This document shows, piece by piece, positions 17,490 to 25,374 of a stretch of DNA of 64,000 nt. Within the stretch, counting starts at the first letter, position 1. Each line of letters begins with the position of its first letter. The notes beneath the pieces are model-generated. The model did not search any database. It had not been told where the DNA came from and saw only the letters and a list, made by a program, of their open reading frames with translations. This DNA comes from JAVJUV01 sp040220415 (lineage in GTDB: Bacteria; Pseudomonadota; Alphaproteobacteria; Rhodobacterales; Rhodobacteraceae): positions 1 through 64,000 of the forward strand of contig JAVJUV010000086.1 of assembly GCA_040220415.1 (NCBI GenBank), given 5' to 3'. Made by a program: the position numbers and the translations under genes.

Positions 17490-18314
17490 TTACAATTCTT
17501 CACCAACGACAAACCGCGAGGCAGAACGCCCCAGATCATAGGAAATTTCATTGAAAACGGCGTCGAACCCCGCGAACAGGGCCCGGTTCAGTTCCTGGCC
17601 GGCCTCGGTGCCGGAAAGCTCGAAATATGTGCGTATATCCTCGGTCGCGAGCGGTTGGTAGGCCATCGCCAGATACGAAAAGACCCAACCGGCCGTGTCG
17701 TCCCTGATCTCGGCCTCGCGCGCCCAGACATCGGACAGAATGTCGGCTTCGGACATGTCGAAGGCATCGCTTTCGCCCAGCCCGCGCATGAAGGCCAGGT
17801 TCGAATTCATCGCCCCCATCACGTTGTAGTCGATCAGGTCGTTGACCTCGACGAAGTCGCGCAGGGCATCCACCCGCGCGGCGTCCTTTTGATCCAGTTG
17901 CCGGAACGCCTGTCTTGCCGCGTCCTCGACGCCGGGCTCCATGAACGCGCGGCGCGCCTCCATTTCCAGCCGCACGATCCGGCGGCCCAGCTCCGACGTG
18001 AAGAAATCCACCAGCGGCGCCACATCGGCGTCCGCCAGCGCGGAATCGAACTCGCGCCGAAACACCGACGTCATCTCGGCGACGTCATATATCGCCGACA
18101 CCGTCCGCGGCCAGCTTGGTCCGCCGCGCCCCGGAAACATGTCGTCGCGCAATTCCTCCGATTGCCGAAGCCCTTCCTCGCGCATGATTTCCAGAAGTTC
18201 TCCGGTGCCAAGGGACTCGTGCAGCAGATTCAGCTCCACCGCGCTGGCAGACCAGCCCGGACCGGAATCAAGCGTCAGGATCGCAGTTAGAACGGCTGCG
18301 CGGATAACCTGCAT
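17490..18314 (-). CDS. Exported DUF2059-like protein
   Basis: The 274-residue protein has an N-terminal signal peptide of about 24 residues (hydrophobic core VLTAILTLDSGPGWSASA) and an otherwise soluble, mostly helical body. The segment PLVDFFTSELGRRIVRLEME matches the DUF2059 core, a family of unknown function found in periplasmic proteins. A second, similar segment near the C-terminus (YFELSGTEAGQELNRALFAG) suggests two copies. The start is supported by AAGGAGGG. It precedes the TPR-sulfotransferase gene by 29 bases and may be co-transcribed with it. Confidence 0.72.
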   Translation of the reverse strand: MQVIRAAVLTAILTLDSGPGWSASAVELNLLHESLGTGELLEIMREEGLRQSEELRDDMFPGRGGPSWPRTVSAIYDVAEMTSVFRREFDSALADADVAPLVDFFTSELGRRIVRLEMEARRAFMEPGVEDAARQAFRQLDQKDAARVDALRDFVEVNDLIDYNVMGAMNSNLAFMRGLGESDAFDMSEADILSDVWAREAEIRDDTAGWVFSYLAMAYQPLATEDIRTYFELSGTEAGQELNRALFAGFDAVFNEISYDLGRSASRFVVGEEL

Positions 18315-18437
18315 GTGTCCCTCCTTGGTATGAAATAGGCACAGCCCGCACAGCTTTGAAGAGAAGCGGCATCAATTTTGCGAAAACAGGTTGCGCGGCA
18401 CCCGCGCTTCACTTATTCCGCCACTCCAGACCCCCGC

Positions 18438-18527
18438 GGAGAGGTGCCGGAGTGGTCGAACGGGGCGGTCTCGAAAACCGTTGTGGGCGCAAGTCCACCC
18501 AGGGTTCGAATCCCTGTCTCTCCGCCA
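18438..18527 (+). tRNA. tRNA-Ser (anticodon CGA)
   Basis: A complete type II tRNA can be folded: acceptor GGAGAGG with TCTCTCC, anticodon stem GCGGT/ACCGT with loop CTCGAAA (anticodon CGA), a long variable arm typical of serine tRNAs (TGTGGGCGCAAGTCCACC) and T arm CAGGG-TTCGAAT-CCCTG. The discriminator is G and CCA is encoded at 18525-18527. It reads UCG serine codons. Confidence 0.97.
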
Positions 18528-18943
18528 GACGTCTCTGTAAGCTATTGTTAATCAACAGCTTCACGGAAGACGGCCTGCCCTGTCGGCAAAAGCGAAAATA
18601 CCGCCACGTCGGCTTGCCCAGATTGCCGCTTGCCGGCTTCGGCGGCGGTCGTTCACAAGCATGTTACCTGGCAGGTTCCGGGCATTCTCCGGCGGAAGGG
18701 CGCAGCCTGCGGGCAGGGACAGGAATCTGTCGCGGATCGGTGCGGTCGCATGTCTCCGGTCGGCCTGGGGCATAATCGCCACCGTCGCCTTCCCGCGTCA
18801 AGCACAGCGTCTAGGCCTGATTTCACCTGACGGACGAGACGCGGCCAGCGGTCATGCGGAACCCGGCCCGAACCGGAATCGTGACGCGGGGACGCGATGA
18901 CCAACGCCACCGCGCCCCCACACCGATCCGGAACTGAAATGGT
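18528..18943. other. Intergenic region without recognised gene
   Basis: About 416 bases lie between tRNA-Ser and the end of the PRC-barrel gene. Short open frames exist on both strands but none has a convincing ribosome binding site or family resemblance. No integrase, direct repeat of the tRNA 3' end or strong hairpin was seen. A near match to an EcfG -35/-10 pair (GGAAC, 17 bases, CGTG) near 18856 on the plus strand leads to no gene. Confidence 0.5.
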
Positions 18944-19945
18944 TCAGCTTTCGTATCTCGGCAGCTGCTCCAGTTCGTCTTCGGTCATGTCCACGTGAAC
19001 ACGCACCTCTTCGGTGTCCTCTTCGCGAACCACCTCTATCTGGTCAAGCTCCAGGGCCACCGGCTTCTCGCCTAGACCAAGGAAGCCGCCGACATCGACC
19101 ACGACCAGCGAGACCATCTCGCCGTCGAGAACCAGTTCGGAAACCTCGCCGATTTGCTCGTTGTTCGGCCCGAAGACCTCGGCGCTGGTCAGGTCGTCGG
19201 CGGTCATCTGATCGAGCGATACCCGGACGAACCCCTCGGGTGCATCGGTCCCGGAATCGTCGGACGCCATTTCGTCGGTGGCAGCTTCGGATCCAGCGTC
19301 GGACATCTCGGTGCCGGATGCCGTCTCGTCGGTGGCCGCGTCAGATCCAGCGTCGGTCATCTCGGTGCCGGATGCCGTCTCGTCGGTCGCACCTTCGCTC
19401 TCAGCCGCCATTTCGGTATCTTCCGCACCCTCGGCTTCGGCCGATGCGCCGGCGCCCGCACTCGGGGTGTCCGCTGCGCTTGCGCTGTCTTCGGTCATGC
19501 TGCCGGAACCGGCATCCATGCCATAGGCGGGTGCCTCCTCGAGATTGGCCATCGTTGCGGGAATCACCAGGAAGTAATCCTCACCGTCATCGGTGCTCGC
19601 GTCGCTCACGAAGGATATCTGGTCCATATCGATGGCGACCTGACGCTCACCGATACCCAGAAAACCTCCGATGTCGACAAGAACGCCCTCGACCGCGCCG
19701 TCGCGGCTGACGACCAGGTCATTGATTTCCCCGACGTCCTGCCAGTCGCTCTGCGCGCCCTCGGCGTCGGTCATGCTATGACCTTCCTCGGACGCGTAGA
19801 CACGCGATCCGATCAGTTCCGATCCGCGCAGTTCGCCTTCGACGGAGTCGGACAGGAAGATTTCGGACGTTTGTGCAAAGGCGACAACGGGGGCCGCCGT
19901 CGCCATAAGCACGGCAAGAATGGTCGGCTTGTTCAACAGTTTCAT
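18944..19945 (-). CDS. Exported protein with two PRC-barrel domains
   Basis: The 333-residue protein has a signal peptide (MKLLNKPTILAVLMATAAPV, cut after AFA) and two PRC-barrel-like domains, at about residues 30-145 and 240-325, each with a GGFLGxGE segment. They are joined by a long acidic Ala/Glu/Ser/Thr linker containing 18-residue repeats (ATDETASGTEMTDAGSDA and variants). PRC barrels occur in RimM, photosynthetic reaction centre H subunits and stress proteins; the function here is unknown. The start at 19945 follows GGAGAGAG. An imperfect EcfG-type promoter precedes it. Confidence 0.78.
   Translation of the reverse strand: MKLLNKPTILAVLMATAAPVVAFAQTSEIFLSDSVEGELRGSELIGSRVYASEEGHSMTDAEGAQSDWQDVGEINDLVVSRDGAVEGVLVDIGGFLGIGERQVAIDMDQISFVSDASTDDGEDYFLVIPATMANLEEAPAYGMDAGSGSMTEDSASAADTPSAGAGASAEAEGAEDTEMAAESEGATDETASGTEMTDAGSDAATDETASGTEMSDAGSEAATDEMASDDSGTDAPEGFVRVSLDQMTADDLTSAEVFGPNNEQIGEVSELVLDGEMVSLVVVDVGGFLGLGEKPVALELDQIEVVREEDTEEVRVHVDMTEDELEQLPRYES
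19257..19395. repeat. 54-bp tandem repeat inside the PRC-barrel gene linker
   Basis: Two nearly identical 54-base units plus a partial third encode ATDETASGTEMTDAGSDA, ATDETASGTEMSDAGSEA and ATDEMAS. The DNA of the units (e.g. CTCGGTGCCGGATGCCGTCT, repeated) is almost unchanged, so the duplication is recent and the array could vary in copy number. Confidence 0.8.
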
Positions 19946-19982
19946 CTCTCTCTCCATTGAGAAGTTGACTTGATAACGTACC

Positions 19983-20007
19983 AATCGTCGGACACGGATC
20001 GGGTTCC
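19983..20007 (-). promoter_or_regulatory. Possible EcfG-type promoter of the PRC-barrel gene (imperfect)
   Basis: On the minus strand GGAAC is followed after 16 bases by GATT rather than CGTT. The -35 context TTTCTTTGGAACC is shared with the nepR promoter. It lies 38 bases before the gene start. The -10 mismatch keeps confidence low. Confidence 0.35.
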
Positions 20008-20084
20008 AAAGAAATCGCGATGCGGCCGGCAATGAGCGGAAAGCCCTCAGGGACGGGATGGCACCGCAACCATTTCCCGAGCCG

Positions 20085-20543
20085 TCACCCGGGGTCGCGC
20101 GGGTCGATCTCCCGCACCATTTCCAGCAGGGCGGCACGCTGGGCCGTCACCGTTTCCAGAAGTTCCGGCTCGTCGGAAAACGCATCGGCCGCCTCGCCAT
20201 ATGTGGCGATCAGACGCCGCTCTCCCTCGATGATCGTATTCAGGGCCGATGCATCCAGCATGCCGAACCAGCTGCGCGCCGTGGCGACGGCGGCCTGGAC
20301 CGTGCCCATGATCGACCCCGCGTTTCCGGGCTCGCCCCCGCGCTCGTTCATGAAGGTGTAAAGTTGCGCTGCATGCTCGGAATGCAGTTTGTAAAGACGC
20401 TCGACCACGGGTTTCAGATCGTCCTCCGCGCGGTTCAGCATCTCCTCGTAGCCTTGTATGGCATCCGCGACCGCGGTGGTCAGTTCCGACAAGGCGGCCG
20501 CAGATTCGTTGGCGATATTCACGGTGTAGGATTTGGCTGGCAT
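20085..20543 (-). CDS. DUF2383 (PA2169-like) four-helix protein
   Basis: The 152-residue protein is helical and matches the DUF2383 type: ALSELTTAVADAIQGYEEML and a C-terminal helix pair ending LLEMVREIDP. The family has a ferritin-like four-helix bundle fold; its role is unknown, but members are often stress-induced. The ATG at 20543 is chosen over an upstream ATG because AGGAGG lies five bases before it. A perfect EcfG-type promoter lies just upstream. Confidence 0.8.
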   Translation of the reverse strand: MPAKSYTVNIANESAAALSELTTAVADAIQGYEEMLNRAEDDLKPVVERLYKLHSEHAAQLYTFMNERGGEPGNAGSIMGTVQAAVATARSWFGMLDASALNTIIEGERRLIATYGEAADAFSDEPELLETVTAQRAALLEMVREIDPRDPG

Positions 20544-20564
20544 GGTGTCCTCCTTTCGCAGGAC

Positions 20565-20589
20565 AACGCCGGACGCCCGCCGGGGTTCC
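20565..20589 (-). promoter_or_regulatory. Predicted EcfG-type promoter of the DUF2383 gene
   Basis: On the minus strand GGAAC (complement of 20585-20589) and CGTT (complement of 20565-20568) are separated by exactly 16 bases, a full match to the general-stress consensus. The predicted transcript start leaves a short leader that includes the AGGAGG site of the gene at 20543. Confidence 0.65.
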
Positions 20590-20666
20590 TGAACCACCTC
20601 GCCCATGTCCGCGAATGCCGGATGACCCTCCTTCCCTGCAACGAGCAGGTCCGGTGTCTGCGTGGT

Positions 20667-22385
20667 TCAGGCCGCTTCGTCGCTTTCCAGTTGCCCCCCG
20701 GACGTCGGGAAGCGGACGTGCAGCGAGTATCGGCGCTCCTCGTGTTGGGTTACGATGGAGCCACCAAGCTGGGCGACAAAGGCATCGATAAGCCGCGTGC
20801 CAAGCCCGGAGTGCGAGCCCTCTTCGGTCTCCCGGCCCGCCGGCGCGCACGAATTCACGATGCCCAATTCCACGATACCCGGTGTGGGTTGCTTCAGGTT
20901 CACTTCGATGTAGCGCTCCTGGTCCTTCCCGGTTCCCACGTTCTTGAGCGCGTTGGTCACTGCCTCCGTGACAAGCAGCGACAGCGGGACGGCGCGATCG
21001 GGGTCAAGATCGATCGGCTCCAGCGAAATCCGTGTCTCCAGCGCGCTTTCGCGCGCCGAGCCGACGTTGACCGCGCTGTTGATGATCTCGGTCAGCAGGA
21101 TGTCGGCACGAACGAATTCGACCTGCGTTTCCGCGTAAAGAAGCTTGTGGATCGTCGCCAGGCTCATCACCCTGTCCTGCACGCGCCTCAGCACGTTCTT
21201 TGCATCCTCCGACGCGATGGCGCGAAGCTGCATGTTCAGGATCGACGCGATAAGCTGCAGATTGTTCTTCACCCGGTGGTGAACCTCCTTCAGCAGTATC
21301 TCCTTTTCCCGAACGCTTTCCGACAGGTCCGCCCTGTCGCGCTTGATCCGGTCCAGCAGTGCGTTGTAGCTGTCCGCGATCTCCCCGATCTCGCTGGGCG
21401 CGCCGTCAAGGCGCACGTAACTGTCGGTAAGATCGTTCACCGAAAAGCCCCGCATGTGCCGCCGCAGGTTCTTCAGATGCCGCAGCACCAGGGAATTCAG
21501 AGCGAAGAATGCGACGAACAGGCCGGCCGCCCACATGATGACGGGGAAAAGCGGCGTGGCGCTTCCTACAACCGAACCGGATATCGGCCCCGAGGAATCG
21601 GCCCACTTTCCGACAACGTATGTCTCGCCGGGCACCAGCGGCACGACCGACACGGTCGCGACGCCGGCCTCTCCGGCCGCGTCGATGGTAAGACCTCTGT
21701 TCGGAATGGTCAGGCTGGTCGGAATGATGCGAAGCGCATCGAAGGACGAGGACTGGTCTATACCGGTGCTGGCGGAAAGGATCTGCCCGTCGGCGGCGAC
21801 GATGGCGACTTCCAGGCCCTCGATGTTGCGGTCGAAAATCAGGTCGGACAGGCTGTGCGGAATCGAGACCGACGCGACCCCGGCCAGTTGACCGTCCGCA
21901 GCGAAGACCGGCACACTTGCAATCACCACCGACAGACCCGTCGCCTGGCCCTGCCTGTTGACCGTCACGGTCGGGCTTGGATCGCTCATCACCGATGCCC
22001 AGTTGCTGGACCCCGAAAAATCGACGACCTCTCCGTTGCTGGAACAGATCATCTGGCCGTCGGTCCGTATGAATCCGGCGAATACGAAGCGCGGATCGTC
22101 CTCTATGAAACGTGCGACAACCGCCTGGCACTCGGGCGATCCCGGCCCCAACTCTATCGCGAGAGCGCCGATCGCATAGGCGGCCCCATGCGCCTGACGG
22201 ATCAGCCCGATCTGGGCCGAAGCCGCTTCGGACGTGCTGGCCAGAATGTCGCGATGCGCCAGCACCTCGGCTTTTCTGATCACCGACAAGGTCTGGTAGA
22301 CCGCGACCAGCCCCAGCGGCAGAAGCGCGACCGTCAGCAGGATCAGCAGCCTGACCGCCAGGGACCGCGGCATCAGCCCCTTCAT
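20667..22385 (-). CDS. HisKA_2-type sensor histidine kinase (likely general stress response kinase)
   Basis: The 572-residue protein has a membrane helix at about 10-32, a long periplasmic region (about 35-275, CACHE-like by layout), a second helix near 285-305, a HAMP-like linker, and a cytoplasmic kinase. The DHp box EVHHRVKNNLQLIASILNMQ carries His369-His370, diagnostic of HisKA_2/HWE kinases, and the ATPase domain has VTEAVTNALKN (N box). Such kinases phosphorylate PhyR in alphaproteobacteria. Its start lies three bases after the ecfG stop, so nepR-ecfG-kinase is probably one operon. Periplasmic ligand unknown. Confidence 0.88.
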   Translation of the reverse strand: MKGLMPRSLAVRLLILLTVALLPLGLVAVYQTLSVIRKAEVLAHRDILASTSEAASAQIGLIRQAHGAAYAIGALAIELGPGSPECQAVVARFIEDDPRFVFAGFIRTDGQMICSSNGEVVDFSGSSNWASVMSDPSPTVTVNRQGQATGLSVVIASVPVFAADGQLAGVASVSIPHSLSDLIFDRNIEGLEVAIVAADGQILSASTGIDQSSSFDALRIIPTSLTIPNRGLTIDAAGEAGVATVSVVPLVPGETYVVGKWADSSGPISGSVVGSATPLFPVIMWAAGLFVAFFALNSLVLRHLKNLRRHMRGFSVNDLTDSYVRLDGAPSEIGEIADSYNALLDRIKRDRADLSESVREKEILLKEVHHRVKNNLQLIASILNMQLRAIASEDAKNVLRRVQDRVMSLATIHKLLYAETQVEFVRADILLTEIINSAVNVGSARESALETRISLEPIDLDPDRAVPLSLLVTEAVTNALKNVGTGKDQERYIEVNLKQPTPGIVELGIVNSCAPAGRETEEGSHSGLGTRLIDAFVAQLGGSIVTQHEERRYSLHVRFPTSGGQLESDEAA

Positions 22386-22388
22386 GGG

Positions 22389-22937
22389 TCAGGCCGCCGA
22401 TCGTTGGCTTACGACGCTCAGTGAAGTTGCGTCGGTTCCGACGGGCGATTCACCGTCTTCCAGGTTCAGCAGTTCCGCCAGCCGCTTTCGGCCCCGGCTG
22501 GCCCGGCTCTTGATGGTCCCGGGCGCACAGCCGCACATTTCGGCGGCCTCCTCGCAGGAAAAGCCGGAAACGCCGACCAGCAGCAACGCCTCGCGTTGCT
22601 CGTCGCGCAACTGCGCAAAGGCCTTCTTGAATTCCTCAAGCGCCAGCCGTCCGTCATGCGCCGGCTTTTCCGCCAGGCGCAGCGCCATCTCGCCATCCTC
22701 GTCGGCGACCTCGCGCTTCTGCTTGCGCTTGGTGGTGTAGTAGTAATTTCGCAGGATCGTGAACAGCCATGCGCGCATGTTGGTGCCCGGCTCGAAAGAG
22801 TCGATTTTCGCCCAGGCGCGCGCAATGGTCTCCTGCACCAGGTCATCCGCCGACGATTTGTCACGCGTCAACGACAACGCGAAAGCGCGAAGCGATGTCA
22901 GGTGTTCCAGCATTTCGTCATGCGGATCACTTGTCAT
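22389..22937 (-). CDS. ecfG: General stress response sigma factor EcfG
   Basis: The 182-residue ECF sigma factor has region 2 (ADDLVQETIARAWAKIDSF, then FEPGTNMRAWLFTILRNYYY) and region 4 (QREALLLVGVSGFSCEEAAE, APGTIKSRASRGRKRL). The NxRAWLFTILRN stretch and its nepR-phyR context identify the EcfG group. It directs RNA polymerase to GGAAC...CGTT promoters and is held inactive by NepR. Its start overlaps nepR by 11 bases. Confidence 0.95.
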   Translation of the reverse strand: MTSDPHDEMLEHLTSLRAFALSLTRDKSSADDLVQETIARAWAKIDSFEPGTNMRAWLFTILRNYYYTTKRKQKREVADEDGEMALRLAEKPAHDGRLALEEFKKAFAQLRDEQREALLLVGVSGFSCEEAAEMCGCAPGTIKSRASRGRKRLAELLNLEDGESPVGTDATSLSVVSQRSAA

Positions 22938-23085
22938 TTGATTTCGCTTTCTTTTCCGCCTTCAGCCGTTCGATCATCCTGACGAACTCCTCGGGCAGGT
23001 CATCGGCGAGCGCCTCATCGTACACGCGCTGCAAATTCTCTTGAATTTGCTTGCTCACATTGGATTTTCCGGTTTCCGATCCCAT
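22927..23085 (-). CDS. nepR: Anti-sigma factor NepR
   Basis: The small protein has the NepR core NVSKQIQENLQRVYDEALAD followed by LPEEFVRMIERLKAEK, two helices that clasp EcfG or, after phosphorylation, PhyR. The ATG at 23085 gives 52 residues and the usual spacing before the core, and agrees with the transcript start predicted from the promoter at 23124-23149. An alternative ATG at 23109 would add eight residues. Neither start has a strong ribosome binding site. It overlaps ecfG by 11 bases. Confidence 0.88.
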   Translation of the reverse strand: MGSETGKSNVSKQIQENLQRVYDEALADDLPEEFVRMIERLKAEKKAKSNDK

Positions 23086-23123
23086 GTCTATACTGTTCGC
23101 CAGTGTCATCGTCCCGTTGTTCA

Positions 23124-23149
23124 AACCTACACATAGGGCTTTTGGTTCC
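23124..23149 (-). promoter_or_regulatory. Predicted EcfG-type promoter of nepR-ecfG
   Basis: On the minus strand GGAAC (complement of 23145-23149) is followed after 17 bases by GGTT. The position between phyR and nepR and the autoregulation known for this sigma factor in other alphaproteobacteria support it. The first -10 base differs from CGTT. Confidence 0.6.
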
Positions 23150-23171
23150 AAAGAAAACCAGGGGGAAAACC

Positions 23172-23993
23172 ATGTCATCCGATGAACTCACCAAAGAGCT
23201 TGTGCAGCATCTTCCGTATCTGAGGCGGTACGCACGGGCACTCACCGGCGCGCAAGGCACAGGCGACCGGTACGCGCTCGCAACGATGGAGGCCCTCGTC
23301 ACGGACCCCGACGCCGTTGACTCCAGAACGGCCAAGATCGACCTGTTCCGGGCTTTCCACGCGATCTGGTCTTCGTCGGGAAACCCCGTCGACCAGGGCG
23401 AGACGGATGCTCAGGCCAAGGGTCGCCTCGAGCAGCGTGCGCAGGCCCGTCTGGCCGAACTCATGCCGAACACGCGCGAAGCCTTGCTGCTGAACGCGGT
23501 CGAGGGCTTCACCACGGACGACATCGCCCGCATCATGGACATCCCCGCGGCCGAGGCCGGCGAACTGGTGTCGCGCGCCTATCAGGACATGGGCGACATG
23601 GTGGTCGGCAAGGTTCTGATCATCGAGGACGAAGCCATCATCGCGATGGACCTCGAAGGCATTGTCCGTTCGATGGGCCACAACGTCACCGGGATCGCGC
23701 GAACCAGCGACGGCGCAGTCTCACTTGCGTCCAATACCGTTCCCGATCTGATTCTCGCCGACATCCAGCTGGCCGACGGATCGTCCGGTATCGACGCCGT
23801 CAACCAGCTCATCGCAGATCATGGCGATCGCCCGGTGATATTCGTCACCGCCTTCCCCGAACGGCTGCTGACCGGCGACCGGCCAGAGCCCGCCTTCCTG
23901 ATCTCCAAGCCCTACAGCGAGGAACAGGTGCGCGCAGCCGTCAGCCAGGCCATGTTCTTCACCACCACCGAGGGCCTCATTCCGGCGGAATGA
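23172..23993 (+). CDS. phyR: Response regulator PhyR (anti-anti-sigma factor)
   Basis: The 273-residue protein has a sigma-like N-terminal domain (about 1-135: LVQHLPYLRRYARALTGAQG, EALLLNAVEGFTTDDIARIM) and a C-terminal receiver (about 140-262: VLIIEDEAIIAMDLEGIV, LILADIQLADGSSGIDAV with phospho-acceptor Asp197, then FVTAFPERLL and LISKPYSEEQV). When phosphorylated it binds NepR and frees EcfG. The ATG at 23172 follows AGGGGGAAA and gives the normal length. It is divergent from nepR-ecfG, the standard arrangement. Confidence 0.96.
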   Translation: MSSDELTKELVQHLPYLRRYARALTGAQGTGDRYALATMEALVTDPDAVDSRTAKIDLFRAFHAIWSSSGNPVDQGETDAQAKGRLEQRAQARLAELMPNTREALLLNAVEGFTTDDIARIMDIPAAEAGELVSRAYQDMGDMVVGKVLIIEDEAIIAMDLEGIVRSMGHNVTGIARTSDGAVSLASNTVPDLILADIQLADGSSGIDAVNQLIADHGDRPVIFVTAFPERLLTGDRPEPAFLISKPYSEEQVRAAVSQAMFFTTTEGLIPAE

Positions 23994-24129
23994 CCACGCC
24001 CCGGCGCTCTCCGGGGCAGGACGCCAAGCCCGCCTGACCACCCCTCCGGCGGCGGGCCCGCCCTGCCAACCAAAGGCATGGTTCACGGCAAGCGGCTGAC
24101 TGACAGCCAAGGTCATAGGAAAGGGGGCG

Positions 24130-24858
24130 TCAGATCAGGGGCCTGACCGACCCCGCCTCGCCCTCCAGCATCGCGATCTCCTCGACCTTCGCGCGATCGC
24201 GCAAGCGCAAGGTTCCTTCGCGCCACGACAGAACCTGCCGATCTCTCAATTTCTTCAACGTCTTGTTGGTGTGAACGACCGACAGGCCCAGGGCGTCGGC
24301 CAGGTCCTGCTGGGTAAACGGAAGCGGGCAGCTATCGCCGTCGGACAAACCCACGGACGAACAGCGCATATGGAACCTCAGCAATCCCCAGCAAATCCGC
24401 TGCTCGGCGCTCATCTGACCGACAGAAGCGAGCGCCTCCCCAAGGAAATGCTCCTGGATCGACGCAAGCCAGGTCAGGTCGAAGGCCCGCTCGGGCTGGT
24501 TCTTGAAAAGCGTCCACAGGTTCGAGCGATCGAACACGCACAGAACCATGGGTGTCGTCGCCTCGACGGAATGCTTCATCTCGCCCATGACACCCGCCTG
24601 CAGGCCGACGAAATCGCCGGGCATGACGAAATTCACCACCTGGCGGCGCCCGTTGGGCAGAAGCTTGTAGCGCAGCCCCATCCCGCTCAGGATCGTGTAT
24701 AGCTGCGGGCTGTTCGATCCTTCCGTAAGGATCGGCGCGCCGCGCTCCACGGACAACTCGCCGACCTTGAATTTCCGCATGAACGACAATTCGTCATCGC
24801 CAAGCTTGTCGAAAACATCCAATCTTCGCAAAGGACAGCGCGCGCAATCTACAACCAT
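24130..24858 (-). CDS. Crp/Fnr family transcription regulator
   Basis: The 242-residue protein has an N-terminal cyclic-nucleotide-binding-type beta roll (about 30-150: ILTEGSNSPQLYTILSGMGL, VMPGDFVGLQAGVMGE) and a C-terminal winged helix (FTQQDLADALGLSVVHTNKT). The N-terminal MVVDCARCPLRRLDVF has a Cys-x-x-Cys pair, but the four-cysteine Fnr iron-sulfur set is not complete. Ligand and targets are unknown. It is divergent from the pseudo-receiver gene and lies directly beside the stress response locus. Confidence 0.88.
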   Translation of the reverse strand: MVVDCARCPLRRLDVFDKLGDDELSFMRKFKVGELSVERGAPILTEGSNSPQLYTILSGMGLRYKLLPNGRRQVVNFVMPGDFVGLQAGVMGEMKHSVEATTPMVLCVFDRSNLWTLFKNQPERAFDLTWLASIQEHFLGEALASVGQMSAEQRICWGLLRFHMRCSSVGLSDGDSCPLPFTQQDLADALGLSVVHTNKTLKKLRDRQVLSWREGTLRLRDRAKVEEIAMLEGEAGSVRPLI

Positions 24859-24946
24859 GATTCCCTCGTTTTCCTATGTCCTAGTTTAATGCGTAAGGGC
24901 GCCTTCGGTTGCATTGTCCCCCCAAACGACATGAAAGGGGCTGTTC

Positions 24947-25312
24947 ATGGACACGCGTGTCAAGAAACGCCGATTCCTTATCGTCACGAAGAACGTGGTG
25001 GTTGCCGAAGACCTGAAGGACATTCTCAAAGAGATCCCCGAATGCCGGATCGATACCTGTCTCTCGCTTGGCGACGGCTGGGACGACGACTATGGCCTGG
25101 CGTTCTTCGATGTGCCTGTTGAAACGCTCATGAAGGACAGGCGCGTCAGGAAAATGCACCGCTCGGGCGCGAATGTCGTGGTCATGGACGGCGGATTATC
25201 CGACAGCAGCGCGGATTGCGGCCGGCTTTCCGTTCTGGCGCAGCCGTTCCGGTCGACCGATGTCGTATCCCTTCTTCACCGGCTGGGTTTCGCAACAGAA
25301 AGCCGACCCTGA
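24947..25312 (+). CDS. Degenerate single-domain receiver-like protein
   Basis: The 121-residue protein follows the receiver fold when laid beside the PhyR receiver: RFLIVTKNVVVAEDLKDILK (strand 1, helix 1), GLAFFDVPVE (strand 3 with an Asp) and VLAQPFRSTDVVSLLHRLGF (strand 5, helix 5). The acidic pair after strand 1 is replaced by TKN, and the conserved Lys of the KP loop by Gln (AQPF). It therefore probably cannot be phosphorylated normally. It has no output domain. A role as protein-binding partner in the stress pathway is inferred from location only. Confidence 0.65.
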   Translation: MDTRVKKRRFLIVTKNVVVAEDLKDILKEIPECRIDTCLSLGDGWDDDYGLAFFDVPVETLMKDRRVRKMHRSGANVVVMDGGLSDSSADCGRLSVLAQPFRSTDVVSLLHRLGFATESRP

Positions 25313-25320
25313 GAAAATCG

Positions 25321-25345
25321 GGAACTCATCGCGCATCTTCTTGTT
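25321..25345 (+). promoter_or_regulatory. Predicted EcfG-type promoter of the DUF1328 gene
   Basis: GGAAC at 25321-25325 is followed after exactly 16 bases by TGTT at 25342-25345, one base from the consensus CGTT. It lies 29 bases before the ATG of the DUF1328 gene, whose ribosome binding site AGGGAGAA falls within the predicted leader. Confidence 0.6.
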
Positions 25346-25374
25346 GGTTCCTCACACTGTTAGGGAGAACTGAA

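Noticed and set aside
18856..18882. EcfG-like promoter in the gap after tRNA-Ser
   Set aside because: GGAAC-N17-CGTG has a -10 mismatch and no plus-strand gene follows it.
18438..18943. tRNA-Ser as an integration site
   Set aside because: There is no integrase gene and no repeat of the tRNA 3' end in the following region.
20058..22424. 788-codon plus-strand open frame
   Set aside because: It is antisense to the DUF2383 gene and the sensor kinase; the kinase frame carries all conserved motifs.
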